This document shows positions 60,706 to 64,000 of a stretch of DNA of 64,000 nt, one piece after another. A program made the translations under genes and the position numbers. The DNA is taken from positions 1-64,000 of the forward strand of contig JBFIEE010000003.1 in the NCBI GenBank assembly GCA_041603535.1, read 5' to 3'. The notes under the pieces were generated by a model, which was not told the origin of the DNA, ran no database searches, and was given only the letters and a program-made list of their open reading frames with translations. The DNA is from HB2-32-21 sp041603535. GTDB lineage: Bacteria; Pseudomonadota; Gammaproteobacteria; Pseudomonadales; Porticoccaceae. The stretch's first letter is position 1. Each line of letters starts with the position of its first letter.

Positions 60706-61353
60706 TCAGCTCATCGCCAGGGTTTTGTGGATTACGCCGTCCTGATTCCAGAGGATATGGCTAAATTGACCGTAACTCTCGCTTAACTCGAGTGCGATTT
60801 TGCCGGTCGCTGAGGAATTGCCGACACCCATTTCAGCGTAGGTATACTCAAGCCCGCCCGGCAGGTGGATCCCAGCGCGGGATTCTTCGCCACTAAACGG
60901 GTTGATCAAGGGTGAGCCAGCAGATTTGACCAGGTTCGAGCATGTTATCTGTGCTTTGCGAGCATCCACATCAATGTCTATTTCCATCGGGGCATAAAGC
61001 GTATCGAGCACTTCAGACATGCTGCTGTTGTAAACATAAAAAATATTGGTGCCAGGTAGCGTGGCTTTGCCATGGGCGATTTTTTTTCCATGGCGTTGCT
61101 CAGTATTGGCGCGTTCATCAATAATGACTTGCTGGCGGCCGTTGCCTTCGGCAATTTCACCGGGCCAATGCAACAAAATGAGAAAATCCAGGTCATCCAG
61201 GGGGGTGCCATTGAAATGACCTTTCCGGATCAAGTTGCTGACCACCACCTGATAGAATCCATGGCTAGTCGGCGCGTTAAACTGGCAGGGGCAACCGAAG
61301 GCGCAGTTGCAGTTACCAAATTGGGTAGCTTGAATTTCCCATTGATCAGTCAT
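60706..61353 (-). CDS. DUF1326 domain protein
   Basis: A 215-residue protein of the DUF1326 family. The conserved N-terminal cysteines are in GNCNCAFGCPCQFNAPTS, and the downstream GHFNGTPLDDLDFLILLHWPG and GxxGQ-like strand order fit. These genes commonly pair with DUF2182 membrane proteins, as here; the pair is thought to be metal-related, but function is not established. ATG 61353 with GGGAG upstream is preferred over an in-frame start 13 codons earlier. Confidence 0.82.
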   Translation of the reverse strand: MTDQWEIQATQFGNCNCAFGCPCQFNAPTSHGFYQVVVSNLIRKGHFNGTPLDDLDFLILLHWPGEIAEGNGRQQVIIDERANTEQRHGKKIAHGKATLPGTNIFYVYNSSMSEVLDTLYAPMEIDIDVDARKAQITCSNLVKSAGSPLINPFSGEESRAGIHLPGGLEYTYAEMGVGNSSATGKIALELSESYGQFSHILWNQDGVIHKTLAMS

Positions 61354-61488
61354 TATGTTATCTCCCTGTCTGCCTGGTGTGAGTGATACCACGAAGCCTG
61401 TGACTTGACGAACGACATAAAGAATAGAAGATAGTTTCAGTCTGTCAGGGCGATGGGCCTACCGGGCAAGGTCTGGAGAAAGGGATGT

Positions 61489-62724
61489 TCAGTAGAGACT
61501 CGTGACCTGTCCTGACCGTACATTCTGCAAGCCGTGATCGCGCAGCAAATGGATAAATCGCAGCGTTTTGAAACCATCAAACCAGGTGTGCATGTGTTTG
61601 TTGTAGTTAATCTGCGTGTTGCTGGTCTTTCTTGCAGCCCGGCTGGCCTGTTCAATACCCAGTTCAGCCAGCGCGCGTTTGGTAATCTCGGGCAGCGATA
61701 AGTCGGCTACTGGATAGACCCGTGTGTCGGGCATCAGAATCAGCCATTGATGTAGATGGGCAAAAACGTCAGGGTGGTAAAAAATGGCAGCATTATTGGC
61801 ATCCTGATCCGTCAGTAAACGGCTAATGGCCGGTCCCGTGCCAAAAGGGACGCGATCTGAAGGTCGCGCTTCGATCTGAATTGGAGATGTCGTCAGGCTC
61901 AAAATGGGACCAACCTTGGCAGCCTTGTTGAGCAGGTAAAAATCCTCCGCGCCGCTCCGTTTTGGAAAGCCGCGTACCTGAGCATAGGCCGTGTCCCTGA
62001 TCGCCAGTGCGCTGCCGAGGGTGTGATAGGCGTATGGCGAGCCTGCAGCCCGCAGGCCGTTAACATAGTGATGCATTCGTTGCTCATAGAGCCTGGTTGC
62101 GCGACCGATATCATCATCGTTGCAGAGGTGTAAAAACGGGTATACCGCAGCGGCGTACTGCTGTTGGGCGCTTGCAGCTAAAGCAGAAAAATAGTCTATC
62201 GGTAAGTGTGCATCGGCATCGGATGAATAAATCCACGGTTGTGAAATATATCCGAGGTTCATCAGTGTCAGTGCCAGGTCGGCGCCGATCTTACGAGCTA
62301 ACCCGACGCCCTGTTTACCGGGAATGGCCAAGTGGGAGAAGCGATCGACCAGGAGCACGGCGCTGAGTGTTCCCTCCAGGTTAAGTAAATGCAGATGTTC
62401 GTTGCGCCAAATCGATGAAGTGCGGGTGGCAATGGTAGCCCAGAGGTGGGCATTTTCCGGGACGGCGCTGGCCACGGTGTCGGGCTGGTTGACCACGACT
62501 ATCAACAATAAGGAGTGGTAACGCATCAAGGAATCGGCCAGACGATAAAAAAAGTCGGGTGACTCCCGGTATGCGGGTATTACGAGGACGTCGTGGAACC
62601 GGCTTGTCTGTGGCCAGGGTGGGCTGGCGTTGGTGATCAGGCGCGCTTCAGGCTCACCGTAAGTGGCGAGATACTTCACAACCGTGCGGGTGGCGGATTT
62701 GACGGTCGCGGTCGTGTCTTTCAA
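61489..62724 (-). CDS. GT-A-fold glycosyltransferase-like protein
   Basis: A 411-residue protein whose N-terminal 300 residues resemble family-2 glycosyltransferases: the nucleotide-binding strand DVLVIPAYRESPDFFYRL near residue 45 and a DxD-type motif in YSSDADAHLP near residue 168. SGAEDFYLLNKAAKVG resembles the acceptor-side ED motif. No membrane segment is seen. Its operon partner is the miaE gene 24 bases upstream. The sugar donor and acceptor are unknown. Confidence 0.7.
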   Translation of the reverse strand: MKDTTATVKSATRTVVKYLATYGEPEARLITNASPPWPQTSRFHDVLVIPAYRESPDFFYRLADSLMRYHSLLLIVVVNQPDTVASAVPENAHLWATIATRTSSIWRNEHLHLLNLEGTLSAVLLVDRFSHLAIPGKQGVGLARKIGADLALTLMNLGYISQPWIYSSDADAHLPIDYFSALAASAQQQYAAAVYPFLHLCNDDDIGRATRLYEQRMHHYVNGLRAAGSPYAYHTLGSALAIRDTAYAQVRGFPKRSGAEDFYLLNKAAKVGPILSLTTSPIQIEARPSDRVPFGTGPAISRLLTDQDANNAAIFYHPDVFAHLHQWLILMPDTRVYPVADLSLPEITKRALAELGIEQASRAARKTSNTQINYNKHMHTWFDGFKTLRFIHLLRDHGLQNVRSGQVTSLY

Positions 62725-62748
62725 GGCAGAGCCTGCTGGTAATACCCG

Positions 62749-63321
62749 TCAGTGCAGCGCGGGTCGATTGGTTAAGGTGCTCGCCAGACTGGCCTCGATA
62801 TCCAGCCACTGGTCGAGGCGAGCTGCGATGGTGGGCTCGGTAAAATGGTTGCCTGCGAGCTGGATGAATAGATCTCGATGGCGATCTTCGGAGCCGCTAA
62901 TAGCCGTGTAGAAAGTTTTTAGCTCACCTTCCTGCAACGCCGCTGCAACAAGGCCAAAGCGTTCGGCGCCCCTGGCCTCTATGACGCCGCCCAGCAACAG
63001 TCGGTCGAGAAAGTAATCGTCTTTGCCGTTGCGCAATTGTTTGCGCAACTGGTTGATGTAGGTATCTTTACTGTCTTTTTGTAATTGCAGGTTGCGGGTC
63101 GCCATGATTTTCACCACTTCTCGAAAGTGATCAAGCTCCTCAATAGCGAGGTCGATCATGGCTGATACGATATCGGGTTTGTCGGCGTAGTGAAGTGCCA
63201 TCGACATCGCCATACCAGAGGCCTTTTTTTCAGCGCCAGCGTGGTCGAGCAGAAAACTGTCAAAATCCGCCAGTACGGCGTTGGTCCAGCTGGTGGTAGT
63301 GGTATACCTCAGTTTGATCAT
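62749..63321 (-). CDS. miaE: tRNA-(ms2io6A)-hydroxylase
   Basis: A 190-residue four-helix diiron protein. Ferritin-like ligand motifs are DHAGAEKKASGMAMSM (Glu), AIEELDHFREV (E-x2-H), VIEARGAERFGL (Glu) and SEDRHRDLF (E-x2-H). It hydroxylates the isopentenyl side chain of ms2i6A at position 37 of certain tRNAs. The size is normal for MiaE. The ATG is followed closely by the diiron domain, and the glycosyltransferase-like gene follows 24 bases after its stop. Confidence 0.93.
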   Translation of the reverse strand: MIKLRYTTTTSWTNAVLADFDSFLLDHAGAEKKASGMAMSMALHYADKPDIVSAMIDLAIEELDHFREVVKIMATRNLQLQKDSKDTYINQLRKQLRNGKDDYFLDRLLLGGVIEARGAERFGLVAAALQEGELKTFYTAISGSEDRHRDLFIQLAGNHFTEPTIAARLDQWLDIEASLASTLTNRPALH

Positions 63322-63453
63322 CGTGGAGTAAGTGTTTCCATCAGGGTATTATGATGAGGAATTATCGCAGAGCCGGGCAGGAACCGATACAGAGGCAGGC
63401 CGGGGGACGCTGACCTGGATATAGAAACTGAGCTGGATACAGAAGGAGTCTCA

Positions 63454-64000
63454 ATGGTTATTAAACCGAAAGTGCGCGGATTTATCTGTACCAATGCGCA
63501 CCCCGTAGGGTGCGCGGCCCACGTGCAGCAGCAGATAGATTACGTCAGGGCCCGGAGCCCTATAAGCGATGGTCCGAAGAAGGTATTGGTGATCGGCTCG
63601 TCGACCGGTTACGGTCTGGCCTCGCGGATTACTGCGGCCTTCGGCTGTGGCGCCGATACCCTGGGAGTCTTTTTTGAAAAGCCTCCGACCGACAAGCGCA
63701 GCGCTTCGGCGGGTTATTACAATACCGCTGCCATGCAGGCAGCGGCGCGCCGAGAAGGACTGTATGCGGAAGGTATCAATGGCGACGCCTTCTCCGATGA
63801 GGTTAAAGAGCAGGCCATTGCGATGCTCAAAAAAGACATGGGGCCGGTGGATCTGGTGGTGTATTCTCTGGCGTCGCCGCGGCGCACCGATCCGCGCAGC
63901 GGAATCACCTACACGTCTGCGCTTAAGCCAATTGGCGAGCCCTACACCATGAAAGGCGTCAATACCGATACACTGCAGATTGATGAAGTTACGGTTGAAC
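63454..64000 (+). CDS. fabV: Enoyl-ACP/trans-2-enoyl-CoA reductase FabV, N-terminal part
   Basis: The first 182 codons of a gene cut by the right edge. FabV family features are MVIKPKVRGFICTNAHPVGC at the start, the NADH-binding VLVIGSSTGYGLASRI, FFEKPPTDKRSASAGYYN, and DLVVYSLASPRRTDPRSG. FabV is a large SDR enoyl reductase of fatty-acid synthesis, naturally resistant to triclosan. ATG 63454 has AAGGAG at good spacing. Confidence 0.95.
   Translation, partial: MVIKPKVRGFICTNAHPVGCAAHVQQQIDYVRARSPISDGPKKVLVIGSSTGYGLASRITAAFGCGADTLGVFFEKPPTDKRSASAGYYNTAAMQAAARREGLYAEGINGDAFSDEVKEQAIAMLKKDMGPVDLVVYSLASPRRTDPRSGITYTSALKPIGEPYTMKGVNTDTLQIDEVTVE

Noticed and set aside
1..64000. CRISPR arrays, insertion sequences, prophage or integrase genes
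   Set aside because: No regularly spaced direct repeats of CRISPR size, no transposase or integrase motifs and no phage structural genes were found. The duplication scar at 16-17.5 kb does not have visible IS ends.

Overview
The window looks like chromosomal DNA of a marine or halotolerant gammaproteobacterium, probably Cellvibrionales/Spongiibacteraceae-like. That placement is an inference from gene content: complete ectoine/5-hydroxyectoine synthesis, PHA phasin and PhaD-like regulator, FabV, RNase R/RlmB, MiaE, flavin Baeyer-Villiger-type monooxygenase, and nitrate assimilation under apparent sigma-54/NasST control. No phage, IS element or CRISPR array was seen.

Region 1 (1-7.8 kb) is assimilatory nitrate/nitrite metabolism. 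Reading leftward are nirB, nirD, a PhzF-family gene and the start of a molybdopterin nitrate reductase, overlapping or nearly touching. Reading rightward are a NarK/NasA-type transporter and a PP2C phosphatase-Ser/Thr kinase fusion. The 650-bp divergent region carries sigma-54-like promoters on both strands, an FNR/Anr-like box and a short leader ORF containing a 12-bp repeat. Region 2 (7.9-16.1 kb) is a polyhydroxyalkanoate-flavoured block: PhaD-like TetR, PhaF-like phasin, a very large alpha/beta-hydrolase-adenylation fusion with a basic tail, and two paralogous alpha/beta hydrolases.

Region 3 (16.1-25.9 kb) is the nitrate ABC transport and regulation cluster, read leftward: outer-membrane porin, NasT (ANTAR antiterminator), NasS sensor, NrtA, NrtB and a two-ATPase NrtCD fusion. 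The porin and nrtA leaders each have a sigma-54-like promoter followed by an intrinsic terminator whose 5' arm overlaps an A1/G4 hexaloop hairpin, as expected for NasT antitermination. At 16.1-17.5 kb lies the scar of an old tandem duplication: a degenerate nasT/porin-end remnant joined directly to a 5'-truncated second kinase gene.

Region 4 (26-43 kb) is mixed metabolism: CoA-transferase, a decayed three-gene signalling operon (receiver, CheC-like, GGDEF), cyclase-family hydrolase, Na+/solute symporter, ArfB, thioesterase, polysaccharide deacetylase, sulfide:quinone oxidoreductase, an orphan CbbQ/CbbO chaperone pair, purEK and a phosphotriesterase-like hydrolase. Region 5 (43.3-51.1 kb) is the osmoprotectant locus: divergent ectR, then ectA-ectB-ectC-ectD, a DksA/TraR-like zinc-finger gene, ask_ect and a Na+/solute symporter.

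Region 6 (51.2-64 kb) has tRNA-Leu(CAG), rnr, a strictosidine-synthase-like lactonase, rlmB, a CDP-alcohol phosphatidyltransferase, a Baeyer-Villiger-type monooxygenase, a TFIIB-type zinc-ribbon protein, a truncated DUF2182 gene with an intact DUF1326 gene, a GT-A glycosyltransferase, miaE, and the start of fabV running off the right edge.
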